This document shows positions 32,038 through 41,111 of a DNA stretch of 64,000 nt, one piece after another. Numbering within the stretch: position 1 is the stretch's first letter; every line of letters starts with the position of its first letter. Position numbers and translations under genes: made by a program. Source of the stretch: Lachnospiraceae bacterium (lineage in GTDB: Bacteria > Bacillota > Clostridia > Lachnospirales > Lachnospiraceae). The DNA is taken from the NCBI GenBank assembly GCA_016291405.1, contig JAEEXG010000008.1:1-64000 (forward strand), in the 5' to 3' direction. The notes beneath the pieces are model-generated. The model was not told where the DNA came from and did no database searches. It saw only the letters and a program-made list of their open reading frames with translations.

Positions 32038-32955
32038 ATGGGTAATACATTTTTCTTTGGCTTTGAGCCAAAACTTATGGAATGGATGCAGGCGCATTTG
32101 GGAAGCGCAGGGGTTTCTTTTTTCGCAGCATGCTCCGCTTTTGGCGAAGAAACCATTTTAATCGGGGTTATGTGCGTGCTTTATTTTATCTATGACAAAG
32201 AAACAGCAAAGTTTGTGGCCAGGCGCTTTATGGTGGCGGGATGTGCACTTGCCTGCATAAAAAATCTGGTGTGCAGATTAAGGCCATACATGGTGCATGA
32301 AAATGTCAATTGTTTAAAGCCTGTGGATAAGAACGCAGACATTATGGATATTACGGCGCAAGGTTATTCTTTTCCAAGCGGTCACTCGGAAGGCAGTGCT
32401 GCGATAATCGGAGGAACCGCTATTAAGCTAAAAAAGAGGTGGCTTTCCATTCTAGCCACAATCTTAGTCTTTATGGTCGGTGTATCAAGAGTGGCTTTGG
32501 GAAATCACTATCCTACGGATGTGCTTGCGGGATGGGCAATCGGCCTTGGAAGTATATTTTTGTTTTCTTTGATGGAAAAGATAATTAAAAAAAGATGGGT
32601 GATATATCTTATCTGGATTTTAATCTTTGCATCGGGATTGTTTTATTGCACCACAAACGATTACTTTACTAATTTCGGCATGATGCTTGGGGTGTTTGCG
32701 GGTGATTTATTTGAAGAAAAGTATGTTAAGTTTGAAAAGCCCAAGAACATTTTGTTCGGGCTTTTAAGGATGGTGGGAGCCTTGGTACTTTACTTTGGAC
32801 TTAATACCTTACTTAAACTTCCCTTTTCAAGCGAGTTTCTTCATTCAGGAACCTTCATGGCTCACTTGGTGAGGATGGTCAGATATGCCATAGTTTTATT
32901 TATGGCTATGGGTGTTTACCCTATGGCATTTAAGGCCTTTAAAAAGAAACAATAA
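32038..32955 (+). CDS. PAP2-superfamily phosphatase, multi-TM
   Basis: CRLRPYM...YSFPSGHSEGSAA...SRVALGNHYPTDVLAGW. Confidence 0.9.
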   Translation: MGNTFFFGFEPKLMEWMQAHLGSAGVSFFAACSAFGEETILIGVMCVLYFIYDKETAKFVARRFMVAGCALACIKNLVCRLRPYMVHENVNCLKPVDKNADIMDITAQGYSFPSGHSEGSAAIIGGTAIKLKKRWLSILATILVFMVGVSRVALGNHYPTDVLAGWAIGLGSIFLFSLMEKIIKKRWVIYLIWILIFASGLFYCTTNDYFTNFGMMLGVFAGDLFEEKYVKFEKPKNILFGLLRMVGALVLYFGLNTLLKLPFSSEFLHSGTFMAHLVRMVRYAIVLFMAMGVYPMAFKAFKKKQ

Positions 32956-33021
32956 TAGCGAAAGCCCTCGGCATGGGGAGTGCCGGGGGCCTTCTTAATG
33001 ATGATGTAAAAAGAATGAGAA

Positions 33022-34137
33022 TTATTCGTCAAAGAATTCTACAGATGCAAGCTTCTCTGTCCCTAAATCCCACATAACGTCAACGGTTGTTCCGTTAAAG
33101 TTAAATACGTAGCGAAGCTGTCTTGCATCGTTTTCGCCGTAATCCGTGTAATCGTAGTAAACTTCTTCAATCTCGATTACAGGATTCTTGTAGCCGTAAA
33201 GACGTTCAATTTCTGCCAAAACTTTGGGTAAATCGGTTTTAAGCCTTGATTCTGCCTCGGCGTCTGAGAAACTATCAAGAGAAGCAAAGTGCTCTCTTCC
33301 TCGAACGGCTACAGCGCCGATTGATGAATCGTCCATGTTTATAACAACTATATAGTCGGTGCTGTTAGAAGAACCGCCCACCTGTTCCCAATAGATAAAG
33401 TACATATCATGGGATGTGCCAAGAGAAGGGTCTGTGGCTGAGGGCTTAAATGCTTCAACTCTTGTGTTCCATCCTGAAGCTACGTCTTTTCCGAAAAGCT
33501 TTTCCAATGCAGGACGGGCAGCCTTTACAAGATCTGCTTCAGATGTGCCTTCCAAGGGTACGTAAGGAGAGGGCGTATTATCCGCAACTTCTTTAGCTTT
33601 CTGCTCCATTACATAGTCCTTCTTTGTGCTATAGTCTATAAATTCAAGAAGGTCTTCATCTGTCATGTTATCGGGTAAGTGAAGCTTGTGGTCTTCTTCA
33701 ACGTAGCAAACGGATTTTCCGTCCCATTCGGCTAAGGTGGCAACTCTTGCTACATCTCCTTCGGGATACTTTCCTTCTGCATTGTATTTTCTTTCAAGCT
33801 CAGCAACTTTGAGGGCTTCTTCGTCGCTTAACTTTCTGCTGTAAGCTTCATCAATGGTTACACCTGTGTCATTTTGAAGGTCCAATGCGTATTCATGGAT
33901 CTCGGTTTCGGGCATTGCTTCCATACGCATCTGCACGCTTTGGTAATATGCGTAGGATGCAGCTCCTGTGCATCCAAAGACGATGACACCGATTAAGGCT
34001 GTTAAAGCACCGGCATATCTGAATCTAAAGTCACCGGCCCTTTTACCGCGCTTACAGTTTTCGTATAATTCTTTCTTCATTCTGTTTGATATCTCAATGT
34101 TTGAGAAAAGCTCTTTATTAAAATCACTCTTATTCAT
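33022..34137 (-). CDS. Putative anti-sigma factor / membrane-anchored hypothetical
   Basis: Single TM (AGALTALIGVIVFGCTGAASYAYY) with large C-terminal domain; overlaps the ECF sigma gene; ATG 34137 after ggaggag. Confidence 0.6.
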   Translation of the reverse strand: MNKSDFNKELFSNIEISNRMKKELYENCKRGKRAGDFRFRYAGALTALIGVIVFGCTGAASYAYYQSVQMRMEAMPETEIHEYALDLQNDTGVTIDEAYSRKLSDEEALKVAELERKYNAEGKYPEGDVARVATLAEWDGKSVCYVEEDHKLHLPDNMTDEDLLEFIDYSTKKDYVMEQKAKEVADNTPSPYVPLEGTSEADLVKAARPALEKLFGKDVASGWNTRVEAFKPSATDPSLGTSHDMYFIYWEQVGGSSNSTDYIVVINMDDSSIGAVAVRGREHFASLDSFSDAEAESRLKTDLPKVLAEIERLYGYKNPVIEIEEVYYDYTDYGENDARQLRYVFNFNGTTVDVMWDLGTEKLASVEFFDE

Positions 34138-34642
34138 ATGCAACTCCTCCGTCATAGGCCTTTCCGAGGGTTGAGAGGGTCTCTCTTGCTCGTTGCAGGC
34201 GTTTCTTTACGGCGCATTCCGATATATTTAAGATGGCTGAAATTTCTTTAACAGAATAGCCTTCCACATAATAAAGGATTACTACGCCTTTAAGTTTTAC
34301 ATTTAGGTTCCATATAAGTTCAAGCTTTTCTTTGTCTTCCATATCGAGCCCTTTTGTGATTTTTATGCTTTCTTCCACCTCATCAAGAGGGATACCGGCA
34401 TGCATCTTATGAAATCTTAGGAACTCTCTGCATTTATTCTGTGATACTTTGATAAGCCAAGCTTTCTTATGTTCTTCGGAATGAAAGTGTGGGCGCTTGG
34501 TCATGTATGCCAAAAAGGTTTCTTGGAGCACATCTTTTGTGTCCTGCTCACTTTTAAGCATCAAGAAACAAATCTTATAGAGCATGTTACTGTAGTTTTC
34601 GATGACCCGCTCTAAGCTTGCATTCCTTTCTTCTTGGTTCAT
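34130..34642 (-). CDS. ECF sigma-70 family RNA polymerase sigma factor
   Basis: DTKDVLQETFLAYM region 2 and VKEISAILNISECAVKKRLQRARETL region 4; start MNQEERN after aaggagg. Confidence 0.92.
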   Translation of the reverse strand: MNQEERNASLERVIENYSNMLYKICFLMLKSEQDTKDVLQETFLAYMTKRPHFHSEEHKKAWLIKVSQNKCREFLRFHKMHAGIPLDEVEESIKITKGLDMEDKEKLELIWNLNVKLKGVVILYYVEGYSVKEISAILNISECAVKKRLQRARETLSTLGKAYDGGVAYE

Positions 34643-34801
34643 TTTGTTGTCCTCCTTAAGTGATAACAACAGGTCTTCGCGAATGGCCTTTCACTATATA
34701 TATGATTTTGAAATCCAAAAGGTGACATTCTCAAAAAATAATTATAAACTAATTCGGTAAGCACTTTTAAAAGAAACTATTTAGATTCATGAAAATAATT
34801 A

Positions 34802-34832
34802 TTGACCTTACAGTTAACTGCAATGATACAAC
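34802..34832 (+). promoter_or_regulatory. MerR-type promoter with 19-bp spacer (TTGACC-N19-TACAAC) and imperfect dyad
   Basis: CTTACAGTT/AACTGCAAT dyad between -35 and -10, just upstream of MerR gene. Confidence 0.6.
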
Positions 34833-34856
34833 AGTAGTCGAAAGGAGGATTCTGAT

Positions 34857-35678
34857 ATGACAATTAAAGAATTTGCAGCACTCGTAGAGTGCAATCCCCA
34901 GACACTGAGGTATTATGATAAAGAAAATCTGCTGAAACCGGTTAAGGTAGATGAGTGGACTGGGTACAGATATTATGAGGCAGATCAGGCGTTAGATTTC
35001 GTAAAAATAAAGAACCTTCAGAACGCGGGTTTTACAATTGATGAAATCAAGAAGCTTGCGAACGCCGATAATGAAACAATATTGGCTGCTTTTGATGAAA
35101 AAATCAGAGAGCAGAAAGAAAAATTAAATAAGACAATAGAAATCAGCAAGTCATATCAGAACGAAATGACAATGATGAAAAATAAACTTGAAGCTTTAAA
35201 GAAAATGCTTGATTGTTCCATGGCTGCATTCGATCCTGTGAAGGAATTTGGAATTGACAAACAAACCTACGGTGAAATCTCAAAAGAAGTAACAGGTTGT
35301 CTTGAAGAAGCTATATCGGAAGGATGTATAAAGTACTTAAATAATATTGATTTTATTCCCGATGATATAGAAGGTGAACTTGAAAAAGATCACGAATGCA
35401 ACATTGATTTCTTTAACTCAAGCAAATATGAGCTTGTTTATGAAAAGCATGGCTGGAGCCATGTTAAGGATTTTTTTGATGAGCTTTCTTTTGAAAAAGA
35501 AGGCGAATATGCAATGCTTTTTAAGACTAATGAGGAAAGAGCAAAGAACTTTGCTTTTATAAACACAGTACTTGCTTTAGCCATGAAGAAAAACGAGGAA
35601 GTAAAGAAAAAAGTAAGTTGTAACGTGCACAGAACCGAAGATGGTGAAAATCACTTCTGGTTATTTAAGGTATTATAG
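34857..35678 (+). CDS. MerR-family transcriptional regulator
   Basis: MTIKEFAALVECNPQTLRYYDKENLLKPVKVDEWTGYRYYE, coiled coil, distinct C-terminal domain. Confidence 0.92.
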   Translation: MTIKEFAALVECNPQTLRYYDKENLLKPVKVDEWTGYRYYEADQALDFVKIKNLQNAGFTIDEIKKLANADNETILAAFDEKIREQKEKLNKTIEISKSYQNEMTMMKNKLEALKKMLDCSMAAFDPVKEFGIDKQTYGEISKEVTGCLEEAISEGCIKYLNNIDFIPDDIEGELEKDHECNIDFFNSSKYELVYEKHGWSHVKDFFDELSFEKEGEYAMLFKTNEERAKNFAFINTVLALAMKKNEEVKKKVSCNVHRTEDGENHFWLFKVL

Positions 35679-35734
35679 TGACGGAAAGAAGGTCTTCGCA
35701 TAAGCGGAGACCTTTATTTTCAAAAAAGTAAAGA

Positions 35735-35763
35735 TTGAAAGATTAATAATACTGTGCTAATCT
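35735..35763 (+). promoter_or_regulatory. Promoter for ABC-F leader (TTGAAA-N17-TAATCT)
   Basis: TTGAAA 35735-35740, 17-nt spacer, TAATCT 35758-35763. Confidence 0.5.
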
Positions 35764-35806
35764 TTAAAAGAATAAAAGAAAGGGCGCTTGTCGCATAGGT
35801 GAACGA

Positions 35807-35821
35807 ATGATTATTAGATAG
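35807..35821 (+). promoter_or_regulatory. Putative leader micro-ORF MIIR*
   Basis: AGGTGAAC SD-like then ATGATTATTAGATAG; a second AGGTGAAC at 35830-35837 precedes TTGATTAAGGCTACGTAG (35841-35858). Confidence 0.4.
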
Positions 35822-35936
35822 TTTGATTTAGGTGAACACGTTGATTAAGGCTACGTAGGTAGCAGTTTTGTGTACGCTTAAATTGGATTATCATGCATTC
35901 TTAGCCTGTTTAATAATATAGGTTTATTTTTGTGTG

Positions 35937-35975
35937 AGTCTATTTTGCGTATGCAGAATGGACTTTTTTGTTTTA
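35937..35975 (+). terminator. Attenuator-like terminator immediately upstream of ABC-F gene
   Basis: AGTCTATTTTGC-GTAT-GCAGAATGGACT (12 bp fully paired including G-U) then T-rich tract. Confidence 0.8.
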
Positions 35976-35987
35976 GAGGGAGGAAAT

Positions 35988-37448
35988 ATGGCACAAAAAT
36001 TACTTATAAAAGCTGAGAATATAGTTCACTCATACGGTGAGCAAACAGTGCTTGATTTTGACAAGTTTTACCTTTATGAAGGTGAGAAGGTGGGCCTGGT
36101 AGGCGTAAACGGTGCAGGGAAAAGCACGCTCCTAAAGATACTATCAGGTGAATTAAAGGCAACCGAAGGAACTGTTTTCAGAGATTGTAATCCCGTCTAC
36201 TTTGAGCAATTTGCTTCAGATGAATCCTACTATGAAACAGACTACAGTGAAGCGGGAAAGATGGGTGTAAGTGAACAGATATGGCAAGAAAACGTAAGCG
36301 GTGGAGAAGATACGAGAATCAGACTGGCAAAACTCTTTTCAAATAACCAGGCGGTTGCTTTCCTTGATGAGCCTACGTCAAATCTCGATTTTGAAGGCGT
36401 AAATATGTTAAAGAAGCGCCTCAAAGAAATTGATACGATGGTGATTATTTGCCACGACAGAGCAGTACTTAACGAGCTTTGCAACAGGATTGTGGATCTT
36501 TCCTTTGGTAAGCTTCAAAGTTACTCGGGAAATTATGATGAGTATGTGGCTCAGAAAGAAGAACAGTTTAAAACAAAGCAAAACGAGTATGAAAACTATC
36601 AGGCTGAGAAGAAGCGCCTGCAGGGAGTTTATCTTGAAAAGAAAATAAAGGCGGTAAAAATCGAAAAGAAACCGAAAAACATATCTGCAAGTGAAGCAAA
36701 AGTAAGAGCGTATATCGGAAATCATAAGCCTGAAGACAAAGCAAGAAATATGGAGAAAAGTGCCACTAATGTTTTAAAGCGAATAGAGCACATGGAGGTA
36801 AAAGAAAAGCCAAAGGTTGAACCTACCGCAAGACCTGATTTTAGGCTCACAAATCCCCCAAAGAATCCGATTGTTATAAGAGGAGAACATGTTTCTTTTT
36901 CTTATGGTGATAAGGTCATATTTGAAGATGCCGACTTCATGATCAAGAACGGGAGTAAAGTGGCGATTCTTGGCGGAAACGGAGCGGGAAAGACAACGCT
37001 TTTGGAAATGATAAATAAGCGGGAAGAAATCTACGTCGTGCCGGGAGCAAAGATTGGCTATGCCAAGCAAAACATGTCTCAGATTGATTTAAACAAGACT
37101 GTTTTAGAAAATGTAAGGAGAGTAAGCATCCAAAGTGAGAGCCTTTCAAGAATCATTTTGGCGAGGCTCCTGCTTTCAGAAAGAGACATAAATAAAATGG
37201 CTAAAGACCTTTCAGGCGGGGAAAGAATGAAACTTTCTTTTGCAATGTTGTTTGTTTCGGATGTAAATCTCCTTATCTTGGATGAGCCCACAAACTACCT
37301 GGACATTCCTTCGGTGGAGGCACTTGAAAAGCTACTCATGGAATATGAAGGGACCCTAGTGTTTACATCTCATGACAAAACCTTTGTTGAAAGAATAGCG
37401 ACTGAAAAGCTCATCATAAAAGATAGAAAGCTTAAAAAAGCAGAGTAG
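35988..37448 (+). CDS. ABC-F family ATPase (Lsa/Vga-like ribosomal protection candidate)
   Basis: Two ABC domains (GVNGAGKSTLLK...VSGGEDTRIRLA; GGNGAGKTTLLE...LSGGERMKLSFA) joined by a charged linker, no TM; ATG 35988 after gagggagg. Confidence 0.85.
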   Translation: MAQKLLIKAENIVHSYGEQTVLDFDKFYLYEGEKVGLVGVNGAGKSTLLKILSGELKATEGTVFRDCNPVYFEQFASDESYYETDYSEAGKMGVSEQIWQENVSGGEDTRIRLAKLFSNNQAVAFLDEPTSNLDFEGVNMLKKRLKEIDTMVIICHDRAVLNELCNRIVDLSFGKLQSYSGNYDEYVAQKEEQFKTKQNEYENYQAEKKRLQGVYLEKKIKAVKIEKKPKNISASEAKVRAYIGNHKPEDKARNMEKSATNVLKRIEHMEVKEKPKVEPTARPDFRLTNPPKNPIVIRGEHVSFSYGDKVIFEDADFMIKNGSKVAILGGNGAGKTTLLEMINKREEIYVVPGAKIGYAKQNMSQIDLNKTVLENVRRVSIQSESLSRIILARLLLSERDINKMAKDLSGGERMKLSFAMLFVSDVNLLILDEPTNYLDIPSVEALEKLLMEYEGTLVFTSHDKTFVERIATEKLIIKDRKLKKAE

Positions 37449-37454
37449 GAAAAA

Positions 37455-37488
37455 GAAAAAAGCCTCCACGAAAGTGGAGGCCTTTTTG
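37455..37488. terminator. Bidirectional terminator between convergent genes
   Basis: AAAAAAGCCTCCACGAAAGTGGAGGCCTTTTT. Confidence 0.85.
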
Positions 37489-37497
37489 ACTAAAGGT

Positions 37498-38142
37498 TTA
37501 CTGAATGTCAGATGCGATATCGATGTTTATGCCTGTGATGCCTACCCAAGCGCCGTCCTTTGCTTCAGATGATTCTGCGTGAGCAAGGAGCCACTTGTTG
37601 GTAGCTGTGATAAGTTTATCTTCCTGATTGGCGGGAGTGAACTTAGGGCATCCAACGTTCGTGCCCTTAGGAAGTCCAACCAATACCTGGAAGCCTGAAT
37701 CCTTGTGAGCCTGGCAGGGAGCGTAGTGAAGAGCTGTAGCATATACTTCAATCATAACGCCCTTGGGGCAAAGGAAAGCTTTAACTTTGCTTGAGTCAAT
37801 CTTGTGGTTAACGATTTCTTCACGCTTAGCAAGAAGGAGAATGAAATCTGTTGCGCCAAGGTTTATTTCGCTTGAGCGATGATATTCAAGGCAGTTAAGC
37901 TTTGTGTTGTGGCCGTTACACCATCCAAACTGCATGGGTGAGCCACCAAATAAAGATGTAGCGATTTTTTCTGCTGCAGGAAGCTCCTGTAATGCCTTTT
38001 CTTCGGCAACATAGTCGGTGCCTACAGGAACGGGAGTCTTGTCTCTCAAAGCTTCCATGATTTGTTTCTTTTCTTCGTCATAGCCTTCAATAATGCGGCC
38101 GTAGTTTGTAAATTCAGGATCTGTTACTTTTAATATTGTCAT
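37498..38142 (-). CDS. DUF4867-like hypothetical protein
   Basis: CLEYHRSSEINLGATDFILLLA...family resemblance from memory; ATG 38142 after ggaggg. Confidence 0.55.
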   Translation of the reverse strand: MTILKVTDPEFTNYGRIIEGYDEEKKQIMEALRDKTPVPVGTDYVAEEKALQELPAAEKIATSLFGGSPMQFGWCNGHNTKLNCLEYHRSSEINLGATDFILLLAKREEIVNHKIDSSKVKAFLCPKGVMIEVYATALHYAPCQAHKDSGFQVLVGLPKGTNVGCPKFTPANQEDKLITATNKWLLAHAESSEAKDGAWVGITGINIDIASDIQ

Positions 38143-38320
38143 GTCACCCTCCAAATGTGTTTGATTTGCCGGTTCTTAATGAAAGGATACACCTTTAAAG
38201 GGGCTTTTGCATATCAATTTTTTCCTTAAGACTTTCAAATATTGCTGTATTTATAAATATGTTGTAGATAGTAGATAAATGAATTAGAATTTCTATTAGT
38301 GGTTTCTTTAGGAGGCATAG

Positions 38321-39322
38321 ATGCAGATAAGAAAGGCAAAGCCGGAAGACTTAGATTCCATATTGGAAATATATAAAATTGCCAGAGAGTTTATGATTAA
38401 CTCCGGAAATCCGAACCAATGGCGAAAAGAAAAGCCTGCGAAAGAGCAGATTGAGGCAGATATAAAGAACGGGATTTGTAATGTAATTTACGAAGGAGAT
38501 GAGATCCACGGAGTGTTTGCTTTGTGCGAAGGAATCGACCCAACGTATTCATACATAGAAAACGGTGCATGGCTAAACGATGAAAAGTACGTAACCATTC
38601 ACAGAATCGCAAGTGACGGTAAAGCTCACGGCATCTTCGAAGCTGCAATGAATAAGTGCAAAGAATACGCCGATAACATAAGAATCGACACTCATGAAGA
38701 TAACAAAGTCATGCAGGGTGCTTTAAAGAAATTCGGATTTAAGCGTTGCGGAATTATATATCTTTCAAACGGTGAACCAAGAATTGCATTTCAGTGGAAG
38801 AAGGAAGTAAGAATAGAGACTAAAGACTTAGTCCTTAAGAAGGCTGAGTTTGATGACTGGAAGCCGCTTCTTAGAAACATTTGGAGTCATGAGGAATCGG
38901 CAAAGTATATGCTTTGGAAGGTTACAAAGACACAAGAAGAAGCAAAGGCGCGAATAATTCGAACTCTTGAGTTTGAGGAAAAAGAAAAGTATGCGCTGAT
39001 TATTTATAAAAAGCCTGAGATGGAAGCAATCGGGTTTGCGGCAATGAGAGAGTGTGAGCCCGGTGTTTTTGAAGAGATGGGGGTAGCCTTTGGGCCTGAC
39101 TTTGTGCATAAGGGATACGGAAAGCAGGTTTTGACTGCCATGTGCGAGGAAGCAAAGAAAGCGGGGGCAAAGGAATTTTTGGCAAGTCACAGAAAGTTAA
39201 ATGTAGCGTCAAAAGCGTTAATAGTTTCTTGTGGCTTTGAATATGACTATGAGTCGGAAGAAAAGGAAGATCCTAGAACCGGCGAAAAATACACGATAGT
39301 AAACTACAGAAAGAAACTATAG
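38321..39322 (+). CDS. Tandem GNAT acetyltransferase (two GNAT domains)
   Basis: N-terminal GNAT (MQIRKAKPEDLDSILEIYK) and C-terminal GNAT (ETKDLVLKKAEFDDWKPLLRN...GVAFGPDFVHKGYGKQVL). Confidence 0.82.
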   Translation: MQIRKAKPEDLDSILEIYKIAREFMINSGNPNQWRKEKPAKEQIEADIKNGICNVIYEGDEIHGVFALCEGIDPTYSYIENGAWLNDEKYVTIHRIASDGKAHGIFEAAMNKCKEYADNIRIDTHEDNKVMQGALKKFGFKRCGIIYLSNGEPRIAFQWKKEVRIETKDLVLKKAEFDDWKPLLRNIWSHEESAKYMLWKVTKTQEEAKARIIRTLEFEEKEKYALIIYKKPEMEAIGFAAMRECEPGVFEEMGVAFGPDFVHKGYGKQVLTAMCEEAKKAGAKEFLASHRKLNVASKALIVSCGFEYDYESEEKEDPRTGEKYTIVNYRKKL

Positions 39323-39349
39323 ACTAAAGATTGAAGGCAGGAAAAAAGA

Positions 39350-40072
39350 ATGGTGTTATGGATTATCGCAACATTTGTGGCGTTTTTTATTAAGGGCCTA
39401 TGCGGATTTGCAAATACATTGGTGTTTACATCGATAATGGGATTTGGGGCAAATAACGTGGCAATCTCGCCGGTCGAATTAATGCTTGGATATCCCGCAA
39501 ACTTTATTTTGACAATTAGAAACAGAAAGAAACTGGACCCTAAAGTATATATTCCTTTGGCGGTGCTGGTGCTTGCAGGATGCATTCCCGGAGCATTACT
39601 GCTTAAAAACGTGGACGCTACCTACATTAAAATTGTGTTTGGTGTAGTGATTATCTTAATCGGAATCGAAATGTTTTTTAGGGAGCAAGGGAAACTTAAG
39701 TTTAAAGAATCAAAGCTTGTTCTTGGAATTATAGGCATTCTATCAGGCGTTTTGTGTGGGCTTTTTGGCGTTGGCGCTTTGCTTGCAGCCTACGTTGGAA
39801 GAGTGACCGGCACAAGCGATGAGTTTAAAGCAAATATAAGCGCAGTATTTATTGTTGAAAACACCTTTAGAATCATCCTTTACAGCATCATGGGAATCAT
39901 TACGTTCCAGGGCTTTAAGCAGGCTCTTATCCTAATGCCTGTTGTTATTGCGGGATTGTTTGCGGGAATATTTAGCTCAAAAGTATTGAATGAAAAAATA
40001 GTAAAGCGTCTTGTAATTATACTTTTGATAGTATCAGGTGCTGCATTAATCATCATGAATTGTAATAAATAA
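39350..40072 (+). CDS. TauE/SafE-family sulfite exporter-like permease
   Basis: 240 aa multi-TM; GLCGFANTLVFTS...GVLCGLFGVGALLAAYVGR. Confidence 0.85.
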   Translation: MVLWIIATFVAFFIKGLCGFANTLVFTSIMGFGANNVAISPVELMLGYPANFILTIRNRKKLDPKVYIPLAVLVLAGCIPGALLLKNVDATYIKIVFGVVIILIGIEMFFREQGKLKFKESKLVLGIIGILSGVLCGLFGVGALLAAYVGRVTGTSDEFKANISAVFIVENTFRIILYSIMGIITFQGFKQALILMPVVIAGLFAGIFSSKVLNEKIVKRLVIILLIVSGAALIIMNCNK

Positions 40073-40081
40073 AAAATGCTT

Positions 40082-40115
40082 GACATACAATTGTCAGTCA
40101 ATTATACTTTCGATT
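40082..40115 (+). promoter_or_regulatory. Consensus promoter TTGACA-N17-TATACT with TGACA/TGTCA dyad at -35
   Basis: tTTGACAtacaatTGTCAgtcaatTATACT in the 40080-40115 interval. Confidence 0.7.
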
Positions 40116-40140
40116 AAATAATTTTAAGAAAGAGGAAACT

Positions 40141-40254
40141 ATGTTAGAATTTACAATCTCTAAATCTAATATGAATGCCCCCGAACCCTGGAATAATAAT
40201 CAGGGGTTATTTGCATACGTATTTGATGAGGAAGATTTAGCGCGCCAAGCATAG
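40141..40254 (+). CDS. 37-aa micro-ORF
   Basis: MLEFTISKSNMNAPEPWNNNQGLFAYVFDEEDLARQA, RBS aaagagg, consensus promoter; not in ORF track. Confidence 0.55.
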   Translation: MLEFTISKSNMNAPEPWNNNQGLFAYVFDEEDLARQA

Positions 40255-40279
40255 GATTACTTAGTCTAAAAGGATTATT

Positions 40280-40320
40280 AAGCCTCATCAAACTAAATGT
40301 TTGATGAGGCTTTTGTTTTT
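40280..40320 (+). terminator. Intrinsic terminator abutting the SD of the next gene
   Basis: AAGCCTCATCAAACTAAATGTTTGATGAGGCTTTTGTTTTT. Confidence 0.88.
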
Positions 40321-40334
40321 ATTAGGAGGGAAAA

Positions 40335-41102
40335 ATGATTATTAAGAACGAAATACCCATACTGGAATATGATGATGCTTCAAAAGAAGTTATTTCTCCA
40401 AAGCAGGATGTGGAAGAATTAAAGCTTCCAAAGAAGTGTCTTATAGCATTCTTAAGTGGATGCGTGGAAGAATATGCAAAGGCACATAACGCAACAATAG
40501 CTGAAGAAATCATTACATTCTCACATGTGGTTAAAATTTATATTTTGCATGAAGATGATGAAGATATTTGCCTTATTCAGCCAACTATCGGATCTGCGGC
40601 AGCAGTGCAGGCTTTGGATGTTTTGATTGCCTGCGGATGTGAAAAGATTATAGCCGTAGGCTCTTGCGGAGTGCTTGCGGACTTACCGGAAAACGCTTTC
40701 TTGGTACCTACAAAGGCGCTTAGAGCAGACGGAACATCTTATCATTATTTACCTGCATCAAGATATGTGGAGCTTGATGGGGATGCAATTAAGGCTATAG
40801 AGCGTTGCTTTACAAAGCACGATTTACCTTTTGTCACCACCACCACTTGGACAACGGACGGCTTTTACAGAGAGACAAAGGATATGGTTAAGTACCGTTT
40901 GGAAGAGGGCTGTGAGGTAGTGGAAATGGAATGCGCCGGAATGGCGGCATGTGCTAAAAAGCGCGGAGCTAAGTTCGGACAGTTTCTTTTTACAGCCGAT
41001 TCTTTGGCAAACGTGCATGAGTACGATACCAGGGATTGGGGCTTAGCGTCCCACGAAAAGGCGCTGCTTCTTGGACTTGAAGTATTAAGAGAGTTTAACT
41101 AG
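40335..41102 (+). CDS. Nucleoside phosphorylase (PNP/UDP family)
   Basis: IACGCEKIIAVGSCGVL, VVEMECAGMAACAKKRGAKFGQFLFTADSL. Confidence 0.88.
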   Translation: MIIKNEIPILEYDDASKEVISPKQDVEELKLPKKCLIAFLSGCVEEYAKAHNATIAEEIITFSHVVKIYILHEDDEDICLIQPTIGSAAAVQALDVLIACGCEKIIAVGSCGVLADLPENAFLVPTKALRADGTSYHYLPASRYVELDGDAIKAIERCFTKHDLPFVTTTTWTTDGFYRETKDMVKYRLEEGCEVVEMECAGMAACAKKRGAKFGQFLFTADSLANVHEYDTRDWGLASHEKALLLGLEVLREFN

Positions 41103-41111
41103 GAGGGAAAA

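Noticed and set aside
32324-32332. Additional DnaA box (TGTGGATAA) in the PAP2 gene
   Set aside because: Single copy inside coding sequence in codon context; likely chance.
35934-35987. N-terminal extension MSLFCVCRMDFFVLEGGN of the ABC-F protein
   Set aside because: It translates the terminator hairpin and SD; ATG 35988 fits the family start.
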